A stretch of 64,000 nt of DNA, from contig JBGVRH010000059.1 in the NCBI GenBank assembly GCA_045128275.1, positions 17,229 to 81,228 of the forward strand, given 5' to 3'. Shown here one piece after another: positions 1 through 7,729 of this stretch. Below the pieces are notes generated by a model. It made no database searches and had not been told where the DNA came from. It saw only the letters and a list, made by a program, of their open reading frames with translations. Numbering within the stretch: the first letter of the stretch is position 1; each line of letters opens with the position of its first letter. The translations under genes and the position numbers were made by a program. Origin of the DNA: CAMEON01 sp045128275 (GTDB lineage: Bacteria; Bacillota; Clostridia; Oscillospirales; CAG-272).

Positions 1-1140
1 CATGATGAACAGCACCAGGATCTGGGGAACGAAGCCCAGCACCGCGCCCACGCCGCCCACGATGCCGTCCAGGATGAGGCTGTTCAGCCACGCGGGGGTG
101 CCTGCGGCGGTGAGGCCTGCCTCCACCAGCACGGGAATGCCGTTGACCCAGTGGCCGAAGAAGTCAAAGCCCTCTCCGAAGAGCCCGTCGTTCATGAAGT
201 CGGTGACGAAGGTACCCACGGTGGAGACGGATATGTAGTAGACCAGGAACATGATGGCGGCGAAGATGGGCAGGGCGGCGATGCGGTTGGTGACCACCTT
301 GTCGATCTTCTCCGAGGTGGAGAGCTTGCCCACGTGCTTGCGCTTGAAGCAGCCCTTCAGAATGGAGGTGATGTAGTTGTAGCGCTCGTTGATGATGATG
401 GCCTCGGCATCGTCGTCCAAAAGACGCTCGGTCTCGCGGATATCCTCCTCGATGTGAGAAAGGATGGCGTGGTCAAGGTTCAGCTCCTCCAGCACCTTTT
501 CGTCCCGCTCAAAGATCTTGATGGCGTACCATCTCTGGCGGTCGGCGGGCATGCCGTGGACGGCGGCCTCCTCGATGTGGGCCAGGGTATGCTCCACCTC
601 GCCCGAGAAGATGTGGTGGGGGATATTGCGACCGTGCTTGGCGGTCTCGATGGCCAGGGCCACGGCCTCCTCCAGTCCCGTGCCCTTGAGGGCGGAGATC
701 TCCACGGCGGGACAGCCCAGGCGGTGGGACAGAGCCTCCAGGTCAATCTTGTCCCCCCGCTTGCGGAGGACGTCCACCATGTTGATGGCCATGACCACGG
801 GGATGCCCAACTCGGTCAGCTGGGTGGTGAGGTAGAGGTTGCGCTCCAGGTTGGTGCCGTCGATGATGTTCAGGATGGCGTCGGGGCACTCCACCACCAG
901 GTAGTTGCGGGCGACCACCTCCTCCAGGGTGTAGGGGGAGAGGGAATAGATGCCGGGCAGGTCGGTGACGATGACGGTCTCGGGGCCCTCGTGACCCTTG
1001 AGCTTGCCCTCTTTCTTCTCCACCGTGACACCGGGCCAGTTGCCCACGAACTGGTTGGAGCCGGTGAGGGCGTTGAAGAGGGTGGTCTTGCCCGTGTTGG
1101 GGTTACCCGCCAGGGCGATGCGGATGGTGCTTGCTTCCAT
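1..1140 (-). CDS. feoB: FeoB ferrous iron transporter, C-terminal part beyond window
   Basis: GTP-dependent Fe(II) importer of the cytoplasmic membrane. The 380 codons present start at ATG 1138-1140 with AAGGAG upstream. The N-terminal G domain is clear: GNPNVGKTTLFNAL (P loop, about residues 10-23), the NWPGVTVEKKEG segment around residue 35, DLPGIYSL (G3) and, further on, a degenerate G4 motif in AINMVDVL. A helical spacer follows, and the first membrane segments (around AALPIFAAIMFLVYYISVS) begin near residue 310. FeoB is normally about 600-800 residues, so roughly the second half, the permease core, lies off the left edge. feoA lies 118 bases upstream on the same strand. Both genes are preceded by the same palindrome, which suggests shared metal-dependent control. 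Family assignment is firm. Confidence 0.96.
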   Translation of the reverse strand, partial: MEASTIRIALAGNPNTGKTTLFNALTGSNQFVGNWPGVTVEKKEGKLKGHEGPETVIVTDLPGIYSLSPYTLEEVVARNYLVVECPDAILNIIDGTNLERNLYLTTQLTELGIPVVMAINMVDVLRKRGDKIDLEALSHRLGCPAVEISALKGTGLEEAVALAIETAKHGRNIPHHIFSGEVEHTLAHIEEAAVHGMPADRQRWYAIKIFERDEKVLEELNLDHAILSHIEEDIRETERLLDDDAEAIIINERYNYITSILKGCFKRKHVGKLSTSEKIDKVVTNRIAALPIFAAIMFLVYYISVSTVGTFVTDFMNDGLFGEGFDFFGHWVNGIPVLVEAGLTAAGTPAWLNSLILDGIVGGVGAVLGFVPQILVLFIM

Positions 1141-1171
1141 AAATAGCGTTTCTCCTTGCTAAGCGCCACCG

Positions 1172-1187
1172 GTTAGCACGCGCTAAC
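1172..1187. promoter_or_regulatory. Palindrome GTTAGC-N4-GCTAAC upstream of feoB
   Basis: A perfect 6+6 inverted repeat around ACGC lies 31 bases upstream of the feoB start. The same half-sites occur upstream of feoA at 1510-1527. The half-site GTTAGC/GCTAAC resembles the core of DtxR/IdeR-family operators, so this is a likely iron-repressor site. The regulator itself is not in the window. Confidence 0.6.
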
Positions 1188-1258
1188 TAATGGGCGCAAA
1201 ATATCGGGTCATACCCGAAGATCGAAATGGGGAACGGGGATCTCGTCTGCCTGTGGGA

Positions 1259-1480
1259 TCACTCCACCTCAATGCGGGCGGCGTCCTCCTTGCGCAGGCT
1301 CAGCTCGTAGCCTCGGACGGTGACCTCCAGGGGATCTCCCAGAGGGGCGACCTTGGTGATCTTGATGTCCACACCGCGGGTGATGCCCATGTCCATGATG
1401 CGGCGGCGGACGGCTCCCTCGCCGTGAACCTTGACCACGCGGGCGGTGCCTCCGATCTTGATTTCGCGTAACGTTTTCAT
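1259..1480 (-). CDS. feoA: FeoA, small SH3-like partner of FeoB
   Basis: A 73-residue protein of normal FeoA length. It shows the typical order: MKTLREIKIGGTARVVKV, then RRRIMDMGITRGVDIKI, then PLGDPLEVTVRGYELSLRKEDA. FeoA is a small cytoplasmic SH3-like protein needed for efficient FeoB iron uptake, probably by binding the FeoB G domain. CGGAGG sits about 8 bases before the ATG. It is the promoter-proximal gene of a feoA-feoB unit: a sigma-A promoter and a palindromic operator lie just upstream. The 118-base gap to feoB holds a second copy of the palindrome. Confidence 0.95.
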   Translation of the reverse strand: MKTLREIKIGGTARVVKVHGEGAVRRRIMDMGITRGVDIKITKVAPLGDPLEVTVRGYELSLRKEDAARIEVE

Positions 1481-1509
1481 ATAATGACCTCCGTGCGGCG
1501 ACAGGTACG

Positions 1510-1527
1510 AGTTAGCCGCCGCTAACT
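1510..1527. promoter_or_regulatory. Palindromic operator at the feoA transcription start
   Basis: A perfect 7+7 inverted repeat, AGTTAGC-N4-GCTAACT, lies immediately downstream of the feoA -10 box, where the transcript should begin. That is a classic repressor position. The half-sites match the feoB-proximal copy at 1172-1187 and resemble DtxR-family metal-repressor boxes. The identity of the regulator is inference. Confidence 0.7.
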
Positions 1528-1533
1528 GACATA

Positions 1534-1562
1534 ATTATACCCAACGAATGGGGATTTGTCAA
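1534..1562 (-). promoter_or_regulatory. Sigma-A promoter of feoA-feoB
   Basis: On the minus strand TTGACA and TATAAT are separated by exactly 17 bases, about 50 bases upstream of feoA. The palindrome at 1510-1527 overlaps the predicted start site. Confidence 0.85.
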
Positions 1563-1654
1563 GTAGGAAATGCAAATTTTTCTAATTTTGTGAGATTGGA
1601 TATTTTCTTGCGCGGGGTGAAAAGAGGCGTGCGCTTTTTGCACAAATGGAGGAG

Positions 1655-1906
1655 TAAATTGCAGTTTAGCGGTGCGTTGTCTGACGGTAAGGGGGTGTCA
1701 TTTTCCGCGTTCTGCCCTCTCACCGCCTACGGCGGAGCTCCCCCAAAGGGGGAGCCTTTCGCATCACCTTTTTAGGAATTTTCTTTCCCGACAAGCATTT
1801 CCCTAAGGCTCCCCCTCTGGGGGAGCTCCCGCGAAGCGGGTGAGAGGGCTTACGAGGAAAGTGGCACGCATCATCTGTCAAACAGTTCGACAAACCCAAA
1901 TTTGAA
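1655..1906. repeat. Dispersed element D: AAATTGCAGTTT ends around a CCCTCTCACC/GGTGAGAGGG core
   Basis: The left end TAAATTGCAGTTTA (1655-1668) and the right end CGACAAACCCAAATTTGAA (1888-1906) are imperfect inverted copies of each other and match the ends of elements at 11160, 21826, 34141 and 63841. The core (1715-1848) is a separate palindromic repeat bounded by CCCTCTCACC and GGTGAGAGGG and containing several GC hairpins such as GCTCCCCC-AAA-GGGGGAGC. A related core occurs alone at 9881-9978. No coding sequence is evident; it fills most of the feoA-metF gap. Confidence 0.65.
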
Positions 1907-1978
1907 TCCCCAGACCGCCGTTTCCCCTCTCTCCCCGCAAAAATCCCCGAAAAACCTTCCCAAATACGGAAAACCCTC

Positions 1979-2007
1979 TTGATTGTTGGCTTTTTTGGTG
2001 GTATAAT
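1979..2007 (+). promoter_or_regulatory. Sigma-A promoter of metF-metH
   Basis: TTGATT and TATAAT with a 17-base spacer, 47 bases before the metF ATG. The short leader leaves no room for a SAM or cobalamin riboswitch. Confidence 0.82.
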
Positions 2008-2054
2008 AAAGGAACAGAAAGAATCGCACACGACCCATGCGGAGGTACATACAC

Positions 2055-2942
2055 ATGAAAATTACCGAACTTTTGGCCCGCGACGGGCTGTCCCTCTCCT
2101 TTGAGGTGTTCCCCCCCAAGACCGACACCGCCTTCGCGTCGGTGAAGGCCGCCACCGAGGAGATCGCCGACCTCCACCCCGCTTTTGTCAGCGTCACCTA
2201 CGGCGCGGGAGGCGGTACCAGTCAGTACACCCTGGAGATCGCCAAGACCATCAAGCAGGCTCACGGTGTGCCCACCCTCGCCCACCTCACCTGTGTCTCC
2301 TCCACCCGTGAGACGGTGCGCGCCCGCATCGCCGACATGAAGGCCGCGGGCATCGAGAACGTCATGGCTCTGCGGGGTGATATCCCTGCTGATATGCAGG
2401 GAATGGATCGTTCTAATTGGCCTTACCGCTACGCCGTGGATCTTGTTCGTGAGCTTAAAGAAAGCCGCACCGATGGTGCCGCGGATTTCTGCATCGGCGG
2501 CGCGTGCTACCCCGAGGTGCATCCCGAGTCGGCCCACCAGAAGGAGGATATCCGCTACCTCAAGGAAAAGGTGGACGCGGGAGTGGAATTTCTCACCACC
2601 CAGATGTTCTTCGACAACAACCTCCTCTACAATTTCCTCTACAAGATCCGCGAGGCTGGCATTACCGTCCCCGTGGTGCCGGGCATCATGCCCATCACGG
2701 CAGGGAACCAGGTGGCCCGCGCCATCCAGCTCTCGGGATCCTTCATGCCCCGCCGATTCGTGTCCTTGGTGGACAAGTTCGGCGGGAGCCCCGCCGCCAT
2801 GAAGCAGGCGGGCATCGCCTACGCTACGGATCAGATCATTGATCTGTACGCCAACGGGGTGAAGAACGTCCACGTGTATACCATGAACAAGCCGGATGTG
2901 GCGAGGAAGATTCTGGAGAATCTTTCGGAGATTCTTTGCTGA
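2055..2942 (+). CDS. metF: Methylenetetrahydrofolate reductase (MetF)
   Basis: Cytosolic flavoenzyme reducing 5,10-methylene-THF to 5-methyl-THF, the methyl donor for methionine synthase. The 295-residue TIM-barrel protein has the normal bacterial MetF length. It shows SFEVFPPKT near the N terminus (catalytic Glu region), FVSVTYGAGG, THLTC-like AHLTCVSS, NVMALRGDIP, FCIGGACYPEVHPES and the folate/FAD segment VEFLTTQMFFDNN followed by PVVPGIMPI. ATG 2055 is preferred over the in-frame ATG at 2037 because GGAGG at 2041-2045 is correctly spaced for it. metH starts 19 bases after its stop, so the two form a methionine-regeneration operon. Confidence 0.95.
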   Translation: MKITELLARDGLSLSFEVFPPKTDTAFASVKAATEEIADLHPAFVSVTYGAGGGTSQYTLEIAKTIKQAHGVPTLAHLTCVSSTRETVRARIADMKAAGIENVMALRGDIPADMQGMDRSNWPYRYAVDLVRELKESRTDGAADFCIGGACYPEVHPESAHQKEDIRYLKEKVDAGVEFLTTQMFFDNNLLYNFLYKIREAGITVPVVPGIMPITAGNQVARAIQLSGSFMPRRFVSLVDKFGGSPAAMKQAGIAYATDQIIDLYANGVKNVHVYTMNKPDVARKILENLSEILC

Positions 2943-2961
2943 AAGAAAGGCACCTAACAAT

Positions 2962-5403
2962 ATGAAATTCAAATCCTATTTAGAAAATAACCTCATCATC
3001 CTCGACGGCGGCATGGGCACCCTCCTGCAAAAGGCGGGCCTCGCCCCCGGGGAGCTGCCCGAGCGGTGGAACCTCACCCACGCCGACGAGGTGACCGCCA
3101 TCCACCGCTCCTACTTCGACGCGGGGTCTAACGTGGTCAACACCAACACCTTCGGGGCGAACATCCTGAAGTTTTCCACAGACGAGCTGGACGACATTGT
3201 CCGCGCCGCCGTGGAGAACGCCCGCGCCGCCGCCGCGCAGTCGGTGGGCACGCAGGCAAAATTCGTCGCGCTGGATATCGGCCCTACGGGGAAGCTCTTA
3301 AAACCCCTGGGGGACTTCGACTTTGAGGATGCCGTATCCGTCTTTGCCGAGACGGTGAAGCTGGGTGTCAAATACGGTGTGGATCTCATCACTGTTGAGA
3401 CCATGAACGACAGCTATGAGACCAAGGCGGCACTTTTGGCCGCCAAGGAGAACAGCGACCTTCCCGTGTTGGTGTCCTGCGCCTTCGGGGAGGACGGCAA
3501 GCTCATGACGGGGGCATCCCCCGCCGCCATGGTGGCTCTGCTGGAGGGCATGGGGGCGGATGCCATCGGTGTCAACTGCTCCCTCGGTCCCAAGGCTCTC
3601 GCCCCCGTGGTCAGAGAGTACCTGCGCCTGTCCTCTGTCCCCGTCCTGCTCAAGCCCAACGCGGGACTGCCCACCGTGGTGGAGGGCGAGACGGTGTACA
3701 ACGTCGCCCCCGACGAGTTCGCCCGTGACGTGGCCTCCCTCATCCACGACGGCGTCCGCGTGGCGGGCGGGTGCTGCGGCACTACCCCCGCCTATATCGC
3801 CGCCCTGACCGCCGAGATCAAAGCGCAGGGGCTCATCGCCGCCCCCATTACCCCCAAGCATGACACCGTGGTGTCCTCCTACACCCACGCCGTCACCTTT
3901 GGCGACGATCCCGCCCTCATCGGGGAGCGCATTAACCCCACGGGCAAGAAGCGCTTCAAGCAGGCCCTCCTGGAGCATGATATCGGCTACATCCTTTCCG
4001 AGGGCATCCGCCAGGAGGAGGCCGGCGCGGATATCCTGGACGTCAACGTGGGACTCCCCGAGATAAACGAGGCGGAGCTTCTGACCGAGGCGGTCTGTGA
4101 GCTGCAGGCCGTCACCGACCTCCCCTTACAAATTGATACCTCCAACCCCGCGGCCATGGAGGCCGCCCTTCGCCGCTATAACGGCAAGGCCATGATCAAT
4201 TCCGTCAACGGCAAGGAGGAGTCCCTTCGCGCCGTCCTGCCGCTGGTCAAAAAGTACGGCGGCGTGGTGGTGGCGTTGACCCTGGACGAGAACGGCATCC
4301 CCGACACCGCCGAGGGACGGGTACAGATCGCCCGCCGTATTCTGTCGGCCGCCGAGTCCTACGGCATCGACAGGAAGGATATCATCTTCGACACCCTGGC
4401 CATGACGGTTTCGGCTTCTCCCAATGCCGCGAATGTCACCCTTGAAGCTCTCTCCCGCATCCGCCGCGAGCTGGGCTGTCACACCTCCCTGGGCGTGTCC
4501 AACATCTCCTTCGGACTCCCCGCCCGCGATGCCATCAACGGCACCTTCTTCGCTATGGCTTTGACGAGTGGCTTGTCTGCCGCCATCATGAACCCCCATT
4601 CCCCCGACATGATGCGCACCTACCACACCTACCGCGCCCTCAAGGGTCTGGACGAGAGCTTTGCGAGCTACATCCGCTATGCCGAGACCCTCCCCGCAAC
4701 CGCCCCCGCCGCCGGGCAGGGAACTACCCCCGTGGATGGTGTGCCCGCCAAAAAGACCGCCGCCGAGGGCTCAACTCTCCTGCAAAAGGCCATCATCAAG
4801 GGTCTGAAGGAGCAGGCCGCTACCCTCACCGCCGAGCTGTTGGTCTCTACCCCCGCCCTCACCGTGGTGCAGTCCGAGATCATCCCCGCCCTGGACATCG
4901 TGGGGCAGGGCTTTGAGAGAAAGACCACCTACCTCCCCCAGCTCTTAATGGCCGCCGAGGCAGCCAAGGCCGCCTTTGAGGTCATCAAGTCAAGCATGAC
5001 AGCCGCCGAGACCACCGACAACACCGAGCAGAAAATGCCCATCGTGCTGGCCACCGTCAAGGGGGACATCCACGACATCGGCAAGAATATCGTGAAGCTC
5101 CTGCTGGAGAATTACGGCTATCCCGTCACCGACCTGGGTCGCGACGTGGCCCCCGAGGCCGTTGTGGAGGCGACCGTCCGACTCCGCGCTCCGCTGGTGG
5201 GTCTGTCTGCCCTCATGACCACCACCGTCCCCGCCATGGAGGAGACCATCAAAGCTCTCCGCAAGGACGCGCCGTGGTGTAAGATCGTGGTGGGCGGCGC
5301 GGTGCTGACCCCCGACTACGCCGCCGAGATCGGCGCGGACAAGTACGCCGCCGATGCCATGGAGACGGTGCGGTACGCCGAGGAAGTGGCAAGCTCCGTC
5401 TGA
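2962..5403 (+). CDS. metH: Cobalamin-dependent methionine synthase lacking the reactivation domain
   Basis: Transfers a methyl group from 5-methyl-THF via cobalamin to homocysteine. The 813-residue protein has the homocysteine-binding barrel (about 1-300; LDGGMGTLLQ, the zinc cysteines GVNC and GGCCGTTP), the pterin-binding barrel (about 315-580; IGERINPTGKKRFK, DVNVG, NSVNGKEE), the B12 cap and the B12-binding Rossmann domain (GDIHDIGKNIV with the DxHxxG histidine, then LVGLSALMTTTV). It ends there: the C-terminal SAM-binding reactivation domain of about 330 residues found in E. coli MetH is absent, as in several anaerobe enzymes where a separate protein may do that job. ATG 2962 begins at MKFKSYLEN; a longer in-frame reading overlaps metF and is not supported. 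Confidence 0.95.
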   Translation: MKFKSYLENNLIILDGGMGTLLQKAGLAPGELPERWNLTHADEVTAIHRSYFDAGSNVVNTNTFGANILKFSTDELDDIVRAAVENARAAAAQSVGTQAKFVALDIGPTGKLLKPLGDFDFEDAVSVFAETVKLGVKYGVDLITVETMNDSYETKAALLAAKENSDLPVLVSCAFGEDGKLMTGASPAAMVALLEGMGADAIGVNCSLGPKALAPVVREYLRLSSVPVLLKPNAGLPTVVEGETVYNVAPDEFARDVASLIHDGVRVAGGCCGTTPAYIAALTAEIKAQGLIAAPITPKHDTVVSSYTHAVTFGDDPALIGERINPTGKKRFKQALLEHDIGYILSEGIRQEEAGADILDVNVGLPEINEAELLTEAVCELQAVTDLPLQIDTSNPAAMEAALRRYNGKAMINSVNGKEESLRAVLPLVKKYGGVVVALTLDENGIPDTAEGRVQIARRILSAAESYGIDRKDIIFDTLAMTVSASPNAANVTLEALSRIRRELGCHTSLGVSNISFGLPARDAINGTFFAMALTSGLSAAIMNPHSPDMMRTYHTYRALKGLDESFASYIRYAETLPATAPAAGQGTTPVDGVPAKKTAAEGSTLLQKAIIKGLKEQAATLTAELLVSTPALTVVQSEIIPALDIVGQGFERKTTYLPQLLMAAEAAKAAFEVIKSSMTAAETTDNTEQKMPIVLATVKGDIHDIGKNIVKLLLENYGYPVTDLGRDVAPEAVVEATVRLRAPLVGLSALMTTTVPAMEETIKALRKDAPWCKIVVGGAVLTPDYAAEIGADKYAADAMETVRYAEEVASSV

Positions 5404-5408
5404 ATCAT

Positions 5409-5449
5409 ACCGCATCCCCTGTGCCGCATGGACGGGGGATGCGGTTTTT
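5409..5449 (+). terminator. Intrinsic terminator after metH
   Basis: An 11-bp stem ACCGCATCCCC/GGGGATGCGGT followed by TTTTT, five bases after the metH stop. It closes the metF-metH operon. Confidence 0.9.
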
Positions 5450-5532
5450 GTCGCTTTCTGCCGTTTTGTGCGGAAAATACCTGTAAATGGAAAAGAAAAT
5501 AAATGGAAACAAGAGAAATTCATCCAAACCCC

Positions 5533-5561
5533 TTGAAAAACACGGAAAGATTTGATATAAT
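5533..5561 (+). promoter_or_regulatory. Sigma-A promoter of nagA
   Basis: TTGAAA and TATAAT separated by 17 bases, about 60 bases upstream of the nagA start. Confidence 0.82.
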
Positions 5562-5620
5562 AAGATGATACAGTATACCTAAAATCCCATAGTAGGCTCT
5601 GTTTCCGAAAGGAGCGACTT

Positions 5621-6784
5621 ATGAATACCTGTTTCATCCGCAATGCGCGTATATACAATACCGCCCACCGTGCTTTCTTCGACGGCTCCCTCCTTGTGGA
5701 GAACGGCCGCATCACCGCCCTGTACCCCGCCGACGCCACCCCGCCTGCGGGTGTTCCCGTGTATGACGCCTGTGGCCGCCGCATCATCCCCGGTCTGGTG
5801 GACGTCCATACCCACGGCCGCGCGGGCGGGGACTTCGGCACCGCCGACGTGGCGCAAATGAGGGTCATGGCCAAGTCCTACCTGGACAGCGGCGTGACTA
5901 CCGTCCTGCCCACCCTGGCCTCCGCTCCCCTGTCCGAGCTGGAGACCTCCATTGACTCTATCAATGCCCTCCGCGCCGAGGCCGCCGCCTCTGAGGGCGA
6001 GCTTCCGAGCATCGCGGGTACCCACCTGGAGGGCCGCTACCTCAACGTCAAGCGCCGCGGCGCCCATGCCGCCGATCTGCTGGTGAAGCCCGACCCCGTC
6101 GAGCTGGAGGCTCTGCTGACCCGCATGGATGGTGCCCGTCACGTCTCCGCCGCCCTGGAGCTGGACGAGGACGGACAGGCTCTCCGCCGTGCCCTGGAGC
6201 TGGGGGCTACCGTCTCCCTGGGGCATTCCGATGCCGACTATGCCACAGCTACCGAGCTGATCGCCAAGGGCGTCACCGCCCTGACCCATACCTTCAACGC
6301 CATGCCCCCCCTCCATCACCGCGACGGCGGTGTGGTGGCGGCGGGACTGACCTCGGATACCGCCCTCTGCGAAATGATCTGCGATGGCTTCCACATCGCC
6401 TCCCACATGGTCAAGCTGGCCTACCGTCTGGCGGGTGAGCGGCTGGTGCTGATCACCGACTCCATGGAGGCCACGGGCTGTCCCGACGGCGAGTACCGCA
6501 TTGCGGGCAACCCCGTCACCGTCAAGGACGGCAAGGCCCGCACCCACGACGGCGCCATCGCGGGCAGTACCCTGTCCATGTGGGAGGCCGTGAACAACCT
6601 CCGCGATTTTGCTGACACCACCCTTGAAAACGCCATTTACGCCGCCACCATGGCCCCCGCTCTGGAGGTAGGGCTGGCGGATGAGATCGGCTCTCTGGAG
6701 GTAGGCAAGCGCGCTGACCTTCTGATCCTGGAGGACGAGGGAGCCATCGGCCGCATCATGTGCGGCGGATACTGGCATACCTGA
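5621..6784 (+). CDS. nagA: N-acetylglucosamine-6-phosphate deacetylase
   Basis: Cytosolic amidohydrolase converting GlcNAc-6-phosphate to glucosamine-6-phosphate and acetate, used in amino-sugar catabolism and cell-wall recycling. The 387 residues match the usual NagA length. Visible motifs are VDVHTHG (metal-binding HxH near residue 62), THLEGRYLN (metal-ligand Glu), LGHSDADY (His), THTFNAMPPLHHR, DGFH and the catalytic Asp in LITDSMEATG. AAAGGAG precedes the ATG. It stands first in a group with a membrane protein and a nucleotide-sugar dehydratase, a context of cell-surface sugar metabolism. No nagB lies nearby. Confidence 0.95.
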   Translation: MNTCFIRNARIYNTAHRAFFDGSLLVENGRITALYPADATPPAGVPVYDACGRRIIPGLVDVHTHGRAGGDFGTADVAQMRVMAKSYLDSGVTTVLPTLASAPLSELETSIDSINALRAEAAASEGELPSIAGTHLEGRYLNVKRRGAHAADLLVKPDPVELEALLTRMDGARHVSAALELDEDGQALRRALELGATVSLGHSDADYATATELIAKGVTALTHTFNAMPPLHHRDGGVVAAGLTSDTALCEMICDGFHIASHMVKLAYRLAGERLVLITDSMEATGCPDGEYRIAGNPVTVKDGKARTHDGAIAGSTLSMWEAVNNLRDFADTTLENAIYAATMAPALEVGLADEIGSLEVGKRADLLILEDEGAIGRIMCGGYWHT

Positions 6785-6823
6785 ACCCATTTCCCCAACC
6801 AAGCTACGAAAGGAGAGACCGCT

Positions 6824-7684
6824 ATGAATAACGTGAATTCCGTTACGCCCCCTGCGGCAAGACCCGGTATCGGGCAACAGGCGGCGGACATCCGTCACAG
6901 AGCCCGCGGCGTGCTGGGCGGATACAGCGGCCGGGTCAGCCATTGGATGACCCTGGTCTTGGCCTTGGCATTCGTCATGACGGCGGCGGTCGCTCTGTAT
7001 ATGGCCATGGGCGGGCTGGCAACCGCCGGATACCTCCTCTTTGGCGAGGCGGTCTGGGTGGATGCCGTGACCAACGTCCTGCTGGTGGCCTCTTACCTTG
7101 TCTGGATCCTGCCCCTGCTGGCCTCGGTCTGGCGGCTGGCCTGTCTCATGACCGCCCCCGACGGAGCGGTGGTGGACGGCATGGCCGTATCCGTTCCGCC
7201 AGCGACGCTCACCGAGCTGTTCTACCCCTTCACCTCCCTCCGCGCCTACGGGCGCACCATGGCGGTGGCTATGGAGGGACTGGGCTTCGCCGTTCTCACG
7301 GTGGGCGTTCCCATCCTCCTCTTCCGCCTGGCTCTCCTGCCCCTGGAGCTTTTGAAGGGGAGCTTTCCCTTCCTGCACGGCCTCGCGGTGGCGGCTTTGG
7401 TCTTGATCTGCCTGTCCCTGGGGCTTCTGGCCTTCTTCCTGTCGGGCAAGCGGGCGGGCTTTGGCTATTTCGTTTTTGTCTATGAAGAGATGACCTTGAC
7501 CGATGTAGGCCGTTACTATCGCGGCTTCAAGCGTCCCCTGATTCCCGCCTTTATTCAGCGGGTGAGCCTGTGGGGCTGGTACGCCCTGTCGGTGGTGGGG
7601 ATCCTGGTGCCCTTCCTGTTCTACACCATCCCCTACGGTCTCTGCTGTGCCGCCGTGTACAGTCGGGAGCTGACCAGAAAATGA
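6824..7684 (+). CDS. Polytopic membrane protein of unknown function
   Basis: Not recognised as a named family. The 286-residue protein has a soluble N terminus of about 40 residues and about six hydrophobic segments, near residues 42-66, 80-105, 145-170, 180-210 and 250-275. No catalytic motif or transporter signature stands out. A good AAAGGAGAG ribosome-binding site precedes the ATG. It lies 39 bases after nagA and 45 bases before the dehydratase gene on the same strand, so co-transcription is likely. A role in envelope biology is inferred only from context. Confidence 0.75.
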   Translation: MNNVNSVTPPAARPGIGQQAADIRHRARGVLGGYSGRVSHWMTLVLALAFVMTAAVALYMAMGGLATAGYLLFGEAVWVDAVTNVLLVASYLVWILPLLASVWRLACLMTAPDGAVVDGMAVSVPPATLTELFYPFTSLRAYGRTMAVAMEGLGFAVLTVGVPILLFRLALLPLELLKGSFPFLHGLAVAALVLICLSLGLLAFFLSGKRAGFGYFVFVYEEMTLTDVGRYYRGFKRPLIPAFIQRVSLWGWYALSVVGILVPFLFYTIPYGLCCAAVYSRELTRK

Positions 7685-7729
7685 TCCGCGCGTTACGCGC
7701 CCACAACATAGATTCCGGAGGAATATGAT

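Noticed and set aside
1548..2197. Short frames in the feoA-metF gap
   Set aside because: They consist of repeat sequence translated by chance (runs such as APPKGEP) and overlap a dispersed element.
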